Positions 42,924 through 53,991 of a stretch of DNA of 64,000 nucleotides are shown here, piece by piece; positions within the stretch are counted from its first letter, which is position 1, and each line of letters starts with the position of its first letter. Source of the DNA: Pelistega suis (GTDB lineage: Bacteria > Pseudomonadota > Gammaproteobacteria > Burkholderiales > Burkholderiaceae_B). Where the stretch lies: positions 124,001-188,000 of the forward strand of contig NZ_JABGBN010000001.1 of NCBI RefSeq assembly GCF_013133795.1, written 5' to 3'. Position numbers and translations under genes: made by a program. The notes under the pieces are model-generated. The model saw nothing but the letters and a program-made list of their open reading frames with translations. It ran no database searches and was not told the DNA's origin.

Positions 42924-44303
42924 TTAAGGATTAAGTGCCTTTAGACAAGCCTCAATAGAAGATTGTTGTATCTCTGCATAGAGTGCCAGCTCATCATAGA
43001 CGGCTGTACCGAGTGCTTGTTCAAAGGATTGCTTATTAGAGACTTCATCATACATTTTTTGTTGTGCATCACCCAGATTGGATTGGAAAATACCCGCAGC
43101 AGATACGGGTAAAAAATCCTCATAGACAATCGGCTCAATTTCAATTATCCCTTGGGTTAATAAACTAGGAATATCTTGTGAGGTCACAGGCTTATCGAGC
43201 TTTTTAGCGTCTTTTTTAGCGAAATAGTAGAAATAAGCAAGACCTTGCTCTTGTAATTCCTGATATGAATCGGGAAAATCGGCAAAAGCTTGTTGATGAA
43301 TCTCCATATAGCCAACAGGTTCTTGAGATACACCTTTTTCTTTACTTAGCTGACGAGATTGGTTTAATAATTGATCATAGAGGGCACGGCCTTTTGGTGT
43401 GAGAGCTACACCTCGCTGTTCAATTTCACCAAAGCGTGCCGTATGGCTACCGAGTTCTTTATCGGTTTCATTGATAAAGAACACTTGTTCCTCTAGGGCT
43501 TTAAAGCTAGTTTGACGCAATAAAATAGGGCATTTTCTGGTAGGAGGTCCTTCAATAATTTCTTTGGGAGGAATGCCTCGCTTTAACATACCTGCTTGAA
43601 CAGCATCGATATCTAATGTTCTTGGGGTGAGATGATTGATATGAGGGCCTTTAAATGCCACCACATCCGCAATGAGTCGGTGTTGGTCGTGCAGAGCCTT
43701 ATAGACCTCACTACTGACGGCAGCCTCTTTATGCCAACGGAATGTTTCAAGGACTTCGTTGACAAATTGCTCAGCTTGCTCTTTGGTGAGTCCCCCTTGT
43801 TGTTCGCAAATCTCAGTTAGCTCTATTGCTTTAGGTGTAAAAATATTGCGTTTAGCAAGAATTTCTGCTGCTGTATTACGTAGATTAACGTCATCAATGA
43901 GTTCTAGTCGTAGTAATGAGGTAAAAATACGAAAAGGACTCTGATTGAGTGATTCTGCATCAATAGCACGAAAGGCGGTTGAGTGTACAGGCACACCAGC
44001 AGGTGCTAAGTCATAATAGCCTACTGGAAACATCCCCATCACAGCAAATATACGGCGTATGGTGGCCAGCTCTTGTGCCGTTCCTAAGCGAATCGCGCCA
44101 TGACGCTCTAAATCTAGACGAGGTAACTCACCGGTGAGTTCTAGCTGCTGTTTTAATTCTGGTTGCTTAGTGAGTACGGCTTGATTGACCTCTGATACCA
44201 AATCAATTAAATCCCCATAAAGAGGGACTTCTTTTTGATACATATCGGACATTAATGCTGAAAAACGAGAGCGAATTTCATTGGGACTAAGAAAATTAGA
44301 CAT
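42924..44303 (-). CDS. hglS: 2-Oxoadipate dioxygenase/decarboxylase HglS (YdcJ, DUF1338)
   Basis: Fe(II)-dependent enzyme of VOC-like fold that converts 2-oxoadipate to D-2-hydroxyglutarate with loss of CO2. The 459-residue product aligns by eye with the Pseudomonas putida HglS metal site: His68 and Arg72 (ERHGAIRLGT), His224 (HINHLTPRT) and Glu293 or Glu295 (FGEIEQRG). GPPTRKCPILLRQTSFKALEE is typical of the family. It is upstream of ydiJ, which uses the product. Other lysine-degradation genes are not in the window. Confidence 0.88.
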   Translation of the reverse strand: MSNFLSPNEIRSRFSALMSDMYQKEVPLYGDLIDLVSEVNQAVLTKQPELKQQLELTGELPRLDLERHGAIRLGTAQELATIRRIFAVMGMFPVGYYDLAPAGVPVHSTAFRAIDAESLNQSPFRIFTSLLRLELIDDVNLRNTAAEILAKRNIFTPKAIELTEICEQQGGLTKEQAEQFVNEVLETFRWHKEAAVSSEVYKALHDQHRLIADVVAFKGPHINHLTPRTLDIDAVQAGMLKRGIPPKEIIEGPPTRKCPILLRQTSFKALEEQVFFINETDKELGSHTARFGEIEQRGVALTPKGRALYDQLLNQSRQLSKEKGVSQEPVGYMEIHQQAFADFPDSYQELQEQGLAYFYYFAKKDAKKLDKPVTSQDIPSLLTQGIIEIEPIVYEDFLPVSAAGIFQSNLGDAQQKMYDEVSNKQSFEQALGTAVYDELALYAEIQQSSIEACLKALNP

Positions 44304-44402
44304 TTATAGATCTCCACCTATTTGTAAAAATTATTTCATCTGTCATTCTAAAATATTTTTTATAAAAAACGACGGATTTTTTTTGAAAAAACTAGACATT
44401 TT

Positions 44403-44408
44403 TATAAT
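44403..44408 (+). promoter_or_regulatory. -10 hexamer candidate for the DUF819 gene
   Basis: A perfect TATAAT lies 46 bases before the ATG at 44454 in a very AT-rich divergent gap. TTGAAA (44383-44388) is 14 bases upstream, which is too close for a normal -35. Confidence 0.3.
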
Positions 44409-44453
44409 ATCGTGCAAAATATTGTTACATAGTTTGAATTTAAAGGAATGGGT

Positions 44454-45674
44454 ATGGAGAGTTTAATTTCAGCTAATAATAATTTGGCATTATGGGCATT
44501 TGTGATGTTGGCAGCAGCTGCCGCAATTTTGATTGAGCAAAGGACGAAGTTAGGTGCAAAAGTTCCCGGAGCAGTTATTGCTTTATTGATTGCCATTGCA
44601 GCGTCGAATTTTGGAGTAGTCCCAGTCGATGCTCCAGTATATGACGCTGTTTGGGGATATGTTGTTCCATTGGCGATACCGCTTTTACTCTTTCAGCTGA
44701 ATTTACATGCCTTGGTCAAAGAGAGCGGTCGCTTACTATTTTTATTCTTGATTAGTTCGGTGGGTACGGTTTTAGGCGTCTTCTTAGGCTTTGGTTTACT
44801 CAAAGATTACATCCCTGAGTTAGATAAAATTGCGGCTATTATCAGTGCTTCTTATACGGGTGGTGGCGTGAATTTGGCTGCGATGACCGCTAAATTGCAA
44901 CCCAGTCCAACGATGATTTCAGCAACATATGTCGCTGATAATCTGATGATGGCGTGTTATTTCTTTGTCTTGATTGCTTTACCAGCTAGTCAGTTCGTAC
45001 GTAAATTTTGGGGTAGTCCTTACCAAGACCAGAACGAACGTCATCGTGTGGTAGAGGACGGCGATAATGCGGCAGCAAGTTATTGGAAACCTAAAGAAAT
45101 CTCACTACAAAATATCGCTATTGCTTTAGGTGCAGCGATTTTATTAGTCGCTGTCGCATTTAACTTATCGGCATTTTTAAAAGGGATTTTGACGGTGACC
45201 GAGGAAACTAGTGTGGTAGTGACTATGCTAGTAGGTCTGGTGACAGATAAATACTTATTATTAACGACACTCACATTCTTAGTGATGTTGCTCTTTCCAA
45301 AATGCACAGAGAAGCTGAATGGTAGTCAGGAGCTTGGTACTTATTGTATTTATTTATTCTTTGTGGTGATCGGTGTGCCAGCGTCTATTCCGTTGATTAT
45401 TGACAATGCACCGTTGTTATTTGTCTTTACGATGACAGTGGCATTAGTCAATTTAGTGGTGACATTATTCTTTGGTAAGATTTTCAGATTTGGTATCGAA
45501 GAGATTACACTTGCTTGCAATGCCAATGTGGGTGGTCCAACGACAGCCGCTGCACTAGCAATTGGTCAAGGTTGGCGCGACCTCGTGGGTCCAATTTTAG
45601 TGATTGGTACGGTAGGTTACATTATTGGTAACTATATCGGTGCCATGGTATATGCCGTATTGGGATCTATGTAG
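44454..45674 (+). CDS. DUF819 family integral membrane protein
   Basis: Product of about 406 residues with ten or more hydrophobic segments. The segments RTKLGAKVPGAVIALLIA, AASYTGGGVN-like ISASYTGGGVNLAAMTAKL and ACNANVGGPTTAAALAIGQGW are hallmarks of DUF819 (YjcL-type) proteins, thought to be transporters but without a confirmed substrate. AAAGGA lies six bases before the ATG at 44454; an ATG two codons earlier abuts it and is less likely. It is divergent from hglS, so a link to 2-oxo or hydroxy acid transport is conceivable but unproven. Confidence 0.85.
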   Translation: MESLISANNNLALWAFVMLAAAAAILIEQRTKLGAKVPGAVIALLIAIAASNFGVVPVDAPVYDAVWGYVVPLAIPLLLFQLNLHALVKESGRLLFLFLISSVGTVLGVFLGFGLLKDYIPELDKIAAIISASYTGGGVNLAAMTAKLQPSPTMISATYVADNLMMACYFFVLIALPASQFVRKFWGSPYQDQNERHRVVEDGDNAAASYWKPKEISLQNIAIALGAAILLVAVAFNLSAFLKGILTVTEETSVVVTMLVGLVTDKYLLLTTLTFLVMLLFPKCTEKLNGSQELGTYCIYLFFVVIGVPASIPLIIDNAPLLFVFTMTVALVNLVVTLFFGKIFRFGIEEITLACNANVGGPTTAAALAIGQGWRDLVGPILVIGTVGYIIGNYIGAMVYAVLGSM

Positions 45675-45713
45675 GAAATAGTTGCTGATTAAAACATTGT
45701 AGTCTTTGAGTGA

Positions 45714-45756
45714 TAAACCCCCCATAAGTGGTGTCCAACTTATGGGGGTTTTATTT
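45714..45756 (+). terminator. Terminator after the DUF819 gene
   Basis: CCCCCATAAGT (45719-45729) pairs with ACTTATGGGGG (45738-45748), flanked by A on the left and TTTTATTT on the right. Confidence 0.88.
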
Positions 45757-45815
45757 AGATTTTTGGCGAGTTTTAATTCGACATGATGTTATGCCTAGAT
45801 TAGATGCTGTCACCG

Positions 45816-46850
45816 TTAACGTTTAGCAATATCTTCTTGTGCTTTTTCGACAAGGTCAGCACCAATACGCTCTTTCCACTTATTAAAGACTGATTCTGTG
45901 GCTTTCACAAAGGCTTGATATTCCTCATTGCTTAGGGTATGCACTTCGACCCCTTGTGCTTCAATCTCTTTGATTAAACTATTATCCTCAGCCGTTGTTC
46001 CTTTACGAGCAATTTCGATTTCTTGTTTACCTGCGTCAATCGCTGCTTGGCGTACGATTTCACGGTCTTCGGGTGTCCAAGAGTTCCATACTTCTTTATT
46101 TACCACAAAAATAAGAGGGTCGTTTACATAGTTCCATAGCGTCAGATGTTTTTGACCGACGTTATAGAGTTTCGAGCCATTGTAAATCGATAAAGGATTT
46201 TCTTGACCATCTACCGCTTTACTAGCGAGTGCTGGTTGAGCATCAGCCCAGCTCATTTGTACAGGGTTGGCACCTAATGCGGTAAAGGTATCCATATATA
46301 GAGGTGAACCGACTACGCGAAGTTTTAAGCCTTTTAAGTCCTCAGGTTTACGAATAGGGTGTTTTGAATTGCTGACTTGGCGATAGCCATTTTCACCCCA
46401 GGCGAGAGGAATGACACCTGCTTTTTCGATGCGTTCAAAAATACGTTTGCCTACTTCACCTTGTGTGAGCGCATCTACAGCACGGTAATCTGGCATAAGG
46501 AAGGGCATCGAAAAGAGGTTAAGTTCTTTGACTTGTGGTGACCAGTTAATTGTTGAGCCTACAGCGACATCAATGACACCTTGACGGATAGCTGGAAATT
46601 CACGAGTTTGATCGCCTTGTACCAGAGAGGTGCCTGGATAAATTTTAAAGTTAATTCGACCATTAGTACGTTCACGGACTAAATCAGACCAGATAACTGT
46701 TGCCTGTCCCCAAGGGAAAGTCGTATTGACGACTAGTGATAATTTATATTCATCTTTATATTTTGCTTGAGCCATTGCTTGTGGAGCAAGACTCGTCAGC
46801 CCAATGGCGAGGCCAGTGGCAAAGCAAAGTTTTTGTAAAAACGTTTTCAT
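45816..46850 (-). CDS. dctP: TRAP transporter substrate-binding protein DctP (system 1)
   Basis: Periplasmic solute receptor of a sodium-driven TRAP transporter. The 344-residue precursor has a signal peptide ending ASLAPQAMAQ-type (cut near residue 28). The family landmarks are LKGLKLRVVGSPLYMD, holding the carboxylate-binding Arg, and MSWADAQPALASKAVDGQENPL. It is the last gene of the dctQ-dctM-dctP order on the minus strand, 10 bases after dctM. The ligand is probably an organic acid; which one is unknown. Confidence 0.92.
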   Translation of the reverse strand: MKTFLQKLCFATGLAIGLTSLAPQAMAQAKYKDEYKLSLVVNTTFPWGQATVIWSDLVRERTNGRINFKIYPGTSLVQGDQTREFPAIRQGVIDVAVGSTINWSPQVKELNLFSMPFLMPDYRAVDALTQGEVGKRIFERIEKAGVIPLAWGENGYRQVSNSKHPIRKPEDLKGLKLRVVGSPLYMDTFTALGANPVQMSWADAQPALASKAVDGQENPLSIYNGSKLYNVGQKHLTLWNYVNDPLIFVVNKEVWNSWTPEDREIVRQAAIDAGKQEIEIARKGTTAEDNSLIKEIEAQGVEVHTLSNEEYQAFVKATESVFNKWKERIGADLVEKAQEDIAKR

Positions 46851-46860
46851 TAAAGTCTCC

Positions 46861-48162
46861 TTAATTTTTATTGAAGTAATGTGGTAAAGCGGTGACTAAG
46901 TCTGGAAAAATCACCAATAAGAGTAACACAATCAGCATACCTAGGACTAACCAGAGTACCCAACGAATGGTCGATTCAATGGGTACTTTGGCAATACGGC
47001 ATGACACCATAAGGTTAACGGCGAGTGGGGGTGTAAACTGACCAATAGCCACCATCATGGTCAGAATGATGCCGAACCATACCAAATCCCATTCAAAGTG
47101 ATTAGCAATAGGGAGAAGTAAAGGGATAAAAATCAAAAAGATAGAAATACCATCTAGGAACATACCAAAAATAATCAGTAATACGATGATAAAGGCTAAT
47201 ACGCCATATTCGCCCAGTCCTGAGTTCACGACGGCATTGGTGATTGGGTCAATAATACTGAGTGTTGACAAAGCCCACGCAAAAATACCTGAAATAGTGA
47301 CAATAAATAGAATGACAGCAGAGAGTTCGGCCGAATCACGTAAAATTCCTAGCAAGTCTTTAAGGCTAATGCTACGATAAATCACCATTCCGACAAAGAG
47401 GCCGTAAAAGACGGCTACAACGGCCGCTTCTGTCGGTGTAAACCAGCCTAAACGCATTCCACCGAGAATCACCACGGGCGCCATAAGTCCCCAGAATGCT
47501 TTTAGAAAGCTATCCCATAAAGGGGGACGAGATATTTCAGTTTCTAATTGTCCCATCTTATGCTTACGCGAGAGATAGATAGCGGGAATGATAATGCCGA
47601 TACCCGCCAGAATACCCGGAATAATCCCAGCAACAAATAAATCAGGTACAGAAGCCTGTGGGACTAAAATCGCATAGATAATAAAAGCAACAGATGGAGG
47701 AATAAGAATATCGGTCGCGGCACCAGCAGCAACGACACTAGCAGAAAAAGACGGGATATAACCCGCTCTTGTCATGGCAGCAATCATCACACCACCGACT
47801 GCTGCGGCACTGGCAGGACCTGACCCTGAAATGCCTCCCATAAACATCGCCACACATACGCAAATGAGTGGTAGCATACCGGGACCTCGACCGATTAATG
47901 CGGTGGCAAAATTTACAATACGAAGAGCAACGCCAGAACGCTCAAAAATTGTCCCTAATAAGATAAACATAGGGATGGCCAACAACGGGTATTTAGATAG
48001 ACCTGCATAAAAGCTCTGAGGCACACTCATCAGACCGAACCAATGTGTATCTAGATTGTTAAAAATAATGGCAACAACACCAGATACGCCTAAGGCAATA
48101 GCAACAGGGACACCAATAATGAGTAAGACAGCAAATAAAACAAAAAGTAACGTTGCAATCAT
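46861..48162 (-). CDS. dctM: TRAP transporter large permease DctM (system 1)
   Basis: Membrane subunit that carries out sodium-coupled transport. The 433-residue product has about twelve membrane segments and landmarks GGISGSGPASAAAVGGVMI, SVVAAGAATDILIPPSVAFIIYA and FTPPLAVNLMVSC, all typical of DctM. Its start overlaps the dctQ stop by four bases, so the two are coupled. Length is normal. Confidence 0.94.
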   Translation of the reverse strand: MIATLLFVLFAVLLIIGVPVAIALGVSGVVAIIFNNLDTHWFGLMSVPQSFYAGLSKYPLLAIPMFILLGTIFERSGVALRIVNFATALIGRGPGMLPLICVCVAMFMGGISGSGPASAAAVGGVMIAAMTRAGYIPSFSASVVAAGAATDILIPPSVAFIIYAILVPQASVPDLFVAGIIPGILAGIGIIIPAIYLSRKHKMGQLETEISRPPLWDSFLKAFWGLMAPVVILGGMRLGWFTPTEAAVVAVFYGLFVGMVIYRSISLKDLLGILRDSAELSAVILFIVTISGIFAWALSTLSIIDPITNAVVNSGLGEYGVLAFIIVLLIIFGMFLDGISIFLIFIPLLLPIANHFEWDLVWFGIILTMMVAIGQFTPPLAVNLMVSCRIAKVPIESTIRWVLWLVLGMLIVLLLLVIFPDLVTALPHYFNKN

Positions 48163-48650
48163 TTTTTACCTCTAAGGATAGCTGTGCTAAGTTCCCACCA
48201 TTGACGGAGTAAGCGTAAGCTAATTAATAGAGAAAACAGAGGTAAGAAAATGGTGTAATACCACATAGGAACGCCAATGGCGGGTGAAATGTCGCCATAT
48301 TCTATCTCATCCAAACATAGGCGTATAAAGAGTACCGTAAAAAGAATAAAGAAGGCCAAGCAAACAGTACTAGCCACCCAATCTAATCGTTGTCTGAGTT
48401 GGGATGAACAACTATTAATAATTAATTCAATACGGATATGTTGGTAGCGAATAAAGGCAGAGCTTGAGCCTACCATCGTGACCAAAATCAGTAAAAAGAT
48501 TGAGAGTTCCTCTGTCCAAGCAAAAGACGAGGTCGTAAAGTAACGTGCTAAAACATTGCACATCGTAATACAGGCAAGTGCTGCCATAAAAAGTACGAGT
48601 AAGCTATCTTCAAAAAGTAACCACTTTTTAGTAGGGGTTTCATCCGACAT
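48159..48650 (-). CDS. dctQ: TRAP transporter small permease DctQ (system 1)
   Basis: Small four-helix membrane subunit that pairs with DctM. The 163-residue product has four hydrophobic segments and the moderately conserved WTEELSIFLLILVTMVGSS segment in the second helix. It is the first gene of this TRAP operon. The family is recognised from topology, this motif and position. Confidence 0.9.
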   Translation of the reverse strand: MSDETPTKKWLLFEDSLLVLFMAALACITMCNVLARYFTTSSFAWTEELSIFLLILVTMVGSSSAFIRYQHIRIELIINSCSSQLRQRLDWVASTVCLAFFILFTVLFIRLCLDEIEYGDISPAIGVPMWYYTIFLPLFSLLISLRLLRQWWELSTAILRGKK

Positions 48651-48849
48651 TTGTCCACATCCTTATGTCTCCAAGCTAGCTAAACTAGAGGAGTATTTAA
48701 TCTTATGAAATGTGAGCATTGAGAATCGAATAGGTCGTGGTTATACCTTGGCGAAAAATAAATCTTGTGGATTATTTTATACGTGCCTGTTGAATCTACT
48801 GCTACAGCGTTTTTATCATATCGCTGAAAGTCATCCTTGAAAACCAAGA

Positions 48850-48894
48850 AAAACCCTAATAAACCAAGCGGGGTTCTTGAGTTTATTAGGGTTG
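48850..48894 (-). terminator. Terminator after TRAP system 2
   Basis: AACCCTAATAAAC (48852-48864) pairs perfectly with GTTTATTAGGGTT (48881-48893). It lies 26 bases beyond the dctM stop and separates the two TRAP operons. The rest of the 48651-48919 gap shows nothing definite and should hold the promoter of system 1. Confidence 0.8.
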
Positions 48895-48919
48895 CTTAAC
48901 TTTACTTATATGAGGAAGA

Positions 48920-50203
48920 TTAACGTTGACCTAATAAATCAGGTAGACCGAGAGAAATCTCTGGAACATAAGTAATCAGGATTAAGAACAATAACATAAT
49001 GCTTAACCAAGGCATAGTCGCTTTAATTACGCGTGTCACCGGTAACTTGGTAATCGCTGATGCCACAAAGAGGTTAAGGCCGACTGGTGGTGTTAATAAA
49101 CCAATCTCCATATTCACAACCATGATAATACCTAAATGAATTGGATCGATGCCTAAGTGCATAGCAATCGGGAATAAGATAGGTACTAAGATAAGAATGA
49201 TGGCAGAAGGTTCCATAAAAGCACCCGCGACAAGTAGAACCACGTTAACTACGATGAGGAACTGCCATGGTGCTAAGTCCATTGCGGCAACAATGGCGGT
49301 CAGTTGCTGTGGAATTTGCTCGGTCGTGAGAACATGCGCAAATAGCATCGCATTGGCAATAATAAACATCAGCATTACACTCAGTTTACCTGCCTCGAGG
49401 ATTACCTTAGGACACTCTTTAAAAGAAATATCTTTATAGATAAAGACAGCTACAATAAATGAATAAACCGCAGCAACGGCAGCAGCCTCAGTTGCTGTGA
49501 AGGCACCTGAGTAAATACCCCCCAAAATAATAACCATGAGGATAAGCCCCCATAGGGCTTTACGAGCAGCACTTAACCATTCGCGTATAGTCGCACGCGG
49601 TAAAGCGGGGAGATTTTTCTTGCGAGCAACGACATAAATGACCACCATAAGGACAAGGCCGAGAAGTAAGCCAGGAACAACACCAGCCATAAATAGACGC
49701 CCCACTGATTGTTCTGTCGCTGCTGCATAAACGACCATTACCACAGAAGGAGGGATGAGAATCCCTAATGTTCCTGCATTGGTGATAATACCCGTACCAA
49801 ATTCAATGGGGTAACCAGAACGAACCATACCTGCAATAGCGATTGAGCCAACCGCTGCTACGGTAGCAGGGCTAGAGCCAGAAAGTGCCGCAAACAGCAT
49901 GCATGATAGTACAGAAGCAATGGCTAAACCGCCACGAATATGTCCTACGGTCGCATTTGCAAAATCAATGAGACGTTTGGCTACCCCCCCTGTGGTCATA
50001 AATGCACCGGCAAGGAGGAAGAATGGAATAGCGAGTAAGGTGTAGTGCTCTGAGGTTTCAAAAATCTTAACAGCGACTGAGCTCAGTGAGTCATTACTGA
50101 AGAAAATAATCACTAATGAGCCAGCCAGACCAAGAGAAATAGCGATAGGCACACCAATCAGCATAAAGAAAAAGAGTGCCGCAAATAAAACAATAATCGA
50201 CAT
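48920..50203 (-). CDS. dctM: TRAP transporter large permease DctM (system 2)
   Basis: Large sodium-coupled membrane subunit of 427 residues with about twelve hydrophobic segments. Landmarks are AALSGSSPATVAAVGSIAIAG, TNAGTLGILIPPSVVMVVYAA and LLTPPVGLNLFVASAIT, closer to the classical C4-dicarboxylate DctM than the neighbouring system 1 protein. It is the last gene of the dctP-dctQ-dctM order, three bases after dctQ. A terminator follows. Confidence 0.95.
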   Translation of the reverse strand: MSIIVLFAALFFFMLIGVPIAISLGLAGSLVIIFFSNDSLSSVAVKIFETSEHYTLLAIPFFLLAGAFMTTGGVAKRLIDFANATVGHIRGGLAIASVLSCMLFAALSGSSPATVAAVGSIAIAGMVRSGYPIEFGTGIITNAGTLGILIPPSVVMVVYAAATEQSVGRLFMAGVVPGLLLGLVLMVVIYVVARKKNLPALPRATIREWLSAARKALWGLILMVIILGGIYSGAFTATEAAAVAAVYSFIVAVFIYKDISFKECPKVILEAGKLSVMLMFIIANAMLFAHVLTTEQIPQQLTAIVAAMDLAPWQFLIVVNVVLLVAGAFMEPSAIILILVPILFPIAMHLGIDPIHLGIIMVVNMEIGLLTPPVGLNLFVASAITKLPVTRVIKATMPWLSIMLLFLILITYVPEISLGLPDLLGQR

Positions 50204-50206
50204 TTT

Positions 50207-50833
50207 TTACTCCTTATGCTCTTCGTTAATTTTTAAGGCGTCATTGGCTTCGTCAGCTAAACCTAAATCAGTCTGTTGACCACGTAATAGACGGATTAAA
50301 ATCTCAATAAAACGGATAAGAATCATTCCAAAACCAACCGGAATAATCAGACCGATATGCCATACCTTAATGTGGAAAGCATGTAAATCCTCTGCGCCGA
50401 CATCAGCCGCATGCATAGCACTAATCCATCCAAAGCTAGCGTAAGCGATGAGACTAACAAAGCCGATACATAGTAAACATGCAAAAATACTAATCATACG
50501 GCGCCCCTTAGGGGAGAATTGTTTGAGAACAATATCAATGCCGATGTGTCCGGCTGTACGGACACCATAGGATGCGCCAAGGAAAATGAGCGCTCCAAAG
50601 AAGAGTTTTGTCAGTGCTACACTCCATGTCATTTCCATTGCCATCGTCATAATAAAAATAGCAATAGGTTCTAAGATAGGACGTAGCGTTTCAGAACTTT
50701 CCGCTAGACTGAGGAAAGGTTGGTATAAGTTGTTAAGAACAACATATACAAAGGTGACGATAGTCATTAATGCGAGCGAGAGAATAATTAGAATTTCTTC
50801 TAATTTTCCCCATAGCAGAGAAAGCTGTTTCAT
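50207..50833 (-). CDS. dctQ: TRAP transporter small permease DctQ (system 2)
   Basis: Small membrane subunit of 208 residues with four hydrophobic segments (starting EEILIILSLALMTIVTFVYVV) and the GHIGIDIVLKQFSPKGRRM stretch expected after the second helix. It has a longer N-terminal half and a charged C-terminal tail compared with system 1. It lies 84 bases after dctP and three bases before dctM. Confidence 0.92.
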   Translation of the reverse strand: MKQLSLLWGKLEEILIILSLALMTIVTFVYVVLNNLYQPFLSLAESSETLRPILEPIAIFIMTMAMEMTWSVALTKLFFGALIFLGASYGVRTAGHIGIDIVLKQFSPKGRRMISIFACLLCIGFVSLIAYASFGWISAMHAADVGAEDLHAFHIKVWHIGLIIPVGFGMILIRFIEILIRLLRGQQTDLGLADEANDALKINEEHKE

Positions 50834-50917
50834 AATAGACCCTTAATTGAGCGATAAAGGGCAATAAGCGCTACACAAGCGTCCTATTGCCCCATTTATA
50901 CGACAAAGAATGGAAAA

Positions 50918-51964
<1,047 letters not shown>

Positions 51965-52025
51965 TTACTGCAAAAAAAGGGAGGAAACATAGTGGAGTGG
52001 TTAATTAAGGGTTTATCCTAGGGTA

Positions 52026-52055
52026 ATAAAAATGCCCCCTATAAAGGGGGCTCTA
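52026..52055 (-). terminator. Terminator after hslU
   Basis: GCCCCCT (52034-52040) pairs with AGGGGGC (52045-52051). Read on the minus strand it is followed by a T-rich run. Confidence 0.85.
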
Positions 52056-52078
52056 AGGAATAGATGAAATGGCAGACT

Positions 52079-53413
52079 TTAGAGAACGTAGCGCGATAAG
52101 TCTTGGCTCTTTGCGGTTTCCTCTAGTTTGCTATTTACATATTCTGCATTCACGATGACTTTTGTACCGCTTTGTGAAGTGGCATCAAACGATAAGTCCT
52201 CTAATAGTTTTTCCATTACGGTATATAGGCGACGAGCACCGATATTTTCCGTGCGCTCATTAACATCAAAAGCGAGTTCAGCAAGACGATGTAAACCATC
52301 ATCTGTAAACTCTAGAGCAACACCTTCGGTTTCCAATAGAGCAGAGTATTGCTTGGTGAGTGATGCATCTGTTTCATTCAGAATACGTACAAAGTCGTCA
52401 GCAGTCAGTGACTCTAACTCTACACGAATAGGAAAGCGACCTTGTAATTCAGGGATTAAGTCTGATGGGCGTGATAAATGGAATGCACCAGAGGCGATGA
52501 ATAAAATATGGTCTGTTTTAATCATGCCATATTTTGTATTGACGGTAGTTCCCTCTACTAAAGGTAATAAGTCACGTTGAACGCCTTGTCGCGATACATC
52601 AGCACTGCCATGTTCAGAGCGATTTGCAATCTTATCTACTTCGTCTAGAAATACGATACCATTTTGTTCGGCATTGCGAATAGCAGCATTACGAATTTCT
52701 TCTTCATTGACGCGTTTAGCAGCCTCTTCATCAACGAGTAATTTAAACGCATTTTTTACCGTCATTTTCTTGGGTTTGGTGCTTTCTCTACCCATATTCG
52801 CAAAAAGACCTCGAATTTGTTCGGTCATCTCTTCCATACCAGGCATGCCAAGTACTTCCATCTGAGGTGCTGCTTGTGCCACTTCAATTTCGATTTCTAA
52901 ATCGTCGATTTTGCCTTCGCGTAGACGTTTACGGAAAGTTTGACGAGCCGTATTTTCTTCGCGGATAGGTTCGCCATGTGCATCTCGTGCTGGTGTAACA
53001 AGGACATCCAGAATGCGATCCTCTGCGGCATCTTCTGCTTGAGCACGAACACGGCGCATTTCTAAGTCACGAGTTTGTTTAACGGAAATATCCACTAAAT
53101 CACGAATAATCGTGTCAACATCACGTCCTACATAACCTACTTCGGTAAATTTAGTGGCTTCTACCTTAATAAAAGGTGCGTTAGCTAATTTAGCGAGGCG
53201 GCGTGCAATTTCGGTTTTACCTACACCTGTTGGGCCAATCATCAGAATATTTTTAGGGTGAATTTCGTGGCGGAGTGGCTCGGCTACTTGTTGTCGACGC
53301 CAACGATTACGCAACGCCACGGCAACAGATTTTTTGGCTTTATGTTGGCCTACAATATGCTTATCGAGCTCTGAAACAATTTCTTTGGGTGTCATTACAC
53401 TAAGGTCGCTCAT
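52079..53413 (-). CDS. hslU: HslU ATPase subunit of the HslVU protease
   Basis: AAA+ unfoldase that feeds substrates to HslV. The 444-residue product has the N-terminal [22 protein letters not shown], Walker [10 protein letters not shown], the pore loop GYVGRD, Walker B FLDEVDKI and the C-terminal stretch ending LSRYVL that docks into HslV. Length equals the family norm. It starts 15 bases after hslV stops, so the two form one operon with a heat-shock-like promoter upstream. Confidence 0.97.
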   Translation of the reverse strand: MSDLSVMTPKEIVSELDKHIVGQHKAKKSVAVALRNRWRRQQVAEPLRHEIHPKNILMIGPTGVGKTEIARRLAKLANAPFIKVEATKFTEVGYVGRDVDTIIRDLVDISVKQTRDLEMRRVRAQAEDAAEDRILDVLVTPARDAHGEPIREENTARQTFRKRLREGKIDDLEIEIEVAQAAPQMEVLGMPGMEEMTEQIRGLFANMGRESTKPKKMTVKNAFKLLVDEEAAKRVNEEEIRNAAIRNAEQNGIVFLDEVDKIANRSEHGSADVSRQGVQRDLLPLVEGTTVNTKYGMIKTDHILFIASGAFHLSRPSDLIPELQGRFPIRVELESLTADDFVRILNETDASLTKQYSALLETEGVALEFTDDGLHRLAELAFDVNERTENIGARRLYTVMEKLLEDLSFDATSQSGTKVIVNAEYVNSKLEETAKSQDLSRYVL

Positions 53414-53428
53414 AATTCTTATCCTTTA

Positions 53429-53962
53429 TTATAATTTTTCAACAATATGATTTTGGTTGGTGTAAATACATAAGTCACCAGCGATTTCGAGTGATTTTTT
53501 CACGATTTCTGCAGGAGATAACTCTGTGTTTTGTAATAAAGCTAATGCAGCAGACTGTGCATAGGAACCGCCAGAACCAATCGCTGCAATACCATGTTCA
53601 GGTTCTAATACATCACCATTGCCTGTGAGTACCAAAGTGTGGTCTTTGTCCGCAACGATTAACATAGCTTCTAGGCGACGTAAGACGCGGTCAGTGCGCC
53701 AGTCGCGAGTTAATTCAACGGCTGCACGCATGAGATGGCCTTGGTGTTTTTCTAGTTTAGCTTCAAAACGTTCTTGTAACGTAAAAGCATCGGCCGTCGC
53801 ACCAGCAAAACCAGCTAATACGCTGTCTTTGTAAAGACGACGTATTTTACGAGCAGTTCCTTTAATGACAACATGACCAAGAGTTACTTGCCCATCCCCA
53901 CCAATGGCGACTTCATTGCCGCGGCGAACACAAACAATCGTTGTAGCGTGAAATTGTTCCAT
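53429..53962 (-). CDS. hslV: HslV peptidase subunit of the HslVU protease
   Basis: Threonine protease that forms a double hexamer in the cytoplasm. The 177-residue product begins [15 protein letters not shown]: a short propeptide is followed by the two Thr residues, the first being the catalytic N-terminus after processing. [19 protein letters not shown] and [14 protein letters not shown] are conserved. It precedes hslU. Expression is probably heat-inducible, given the sigma-32-like site 30 bases upstream. Confidence 0.97.
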   Translation of the reverse strand: MEQFHATTIVCVRRGNEVAIGGDGQVTLGHVVIKGTARKIRRLYKDSVLAGFAGATADAFTLQERFEAKLEKHQGHLMRAAVELTRDWRTDRVLRRLEAMLIVADKDHTLVLTGNGDVLEPEHGIAAIGSGGSYAQSAALALLQNTELSPAEIVKKSLEIAGDLCIYTNQNHIVEKL

Positions 53963-53991
53963 AAATAGAAATTCCTAAAGATTTTTTTGCT

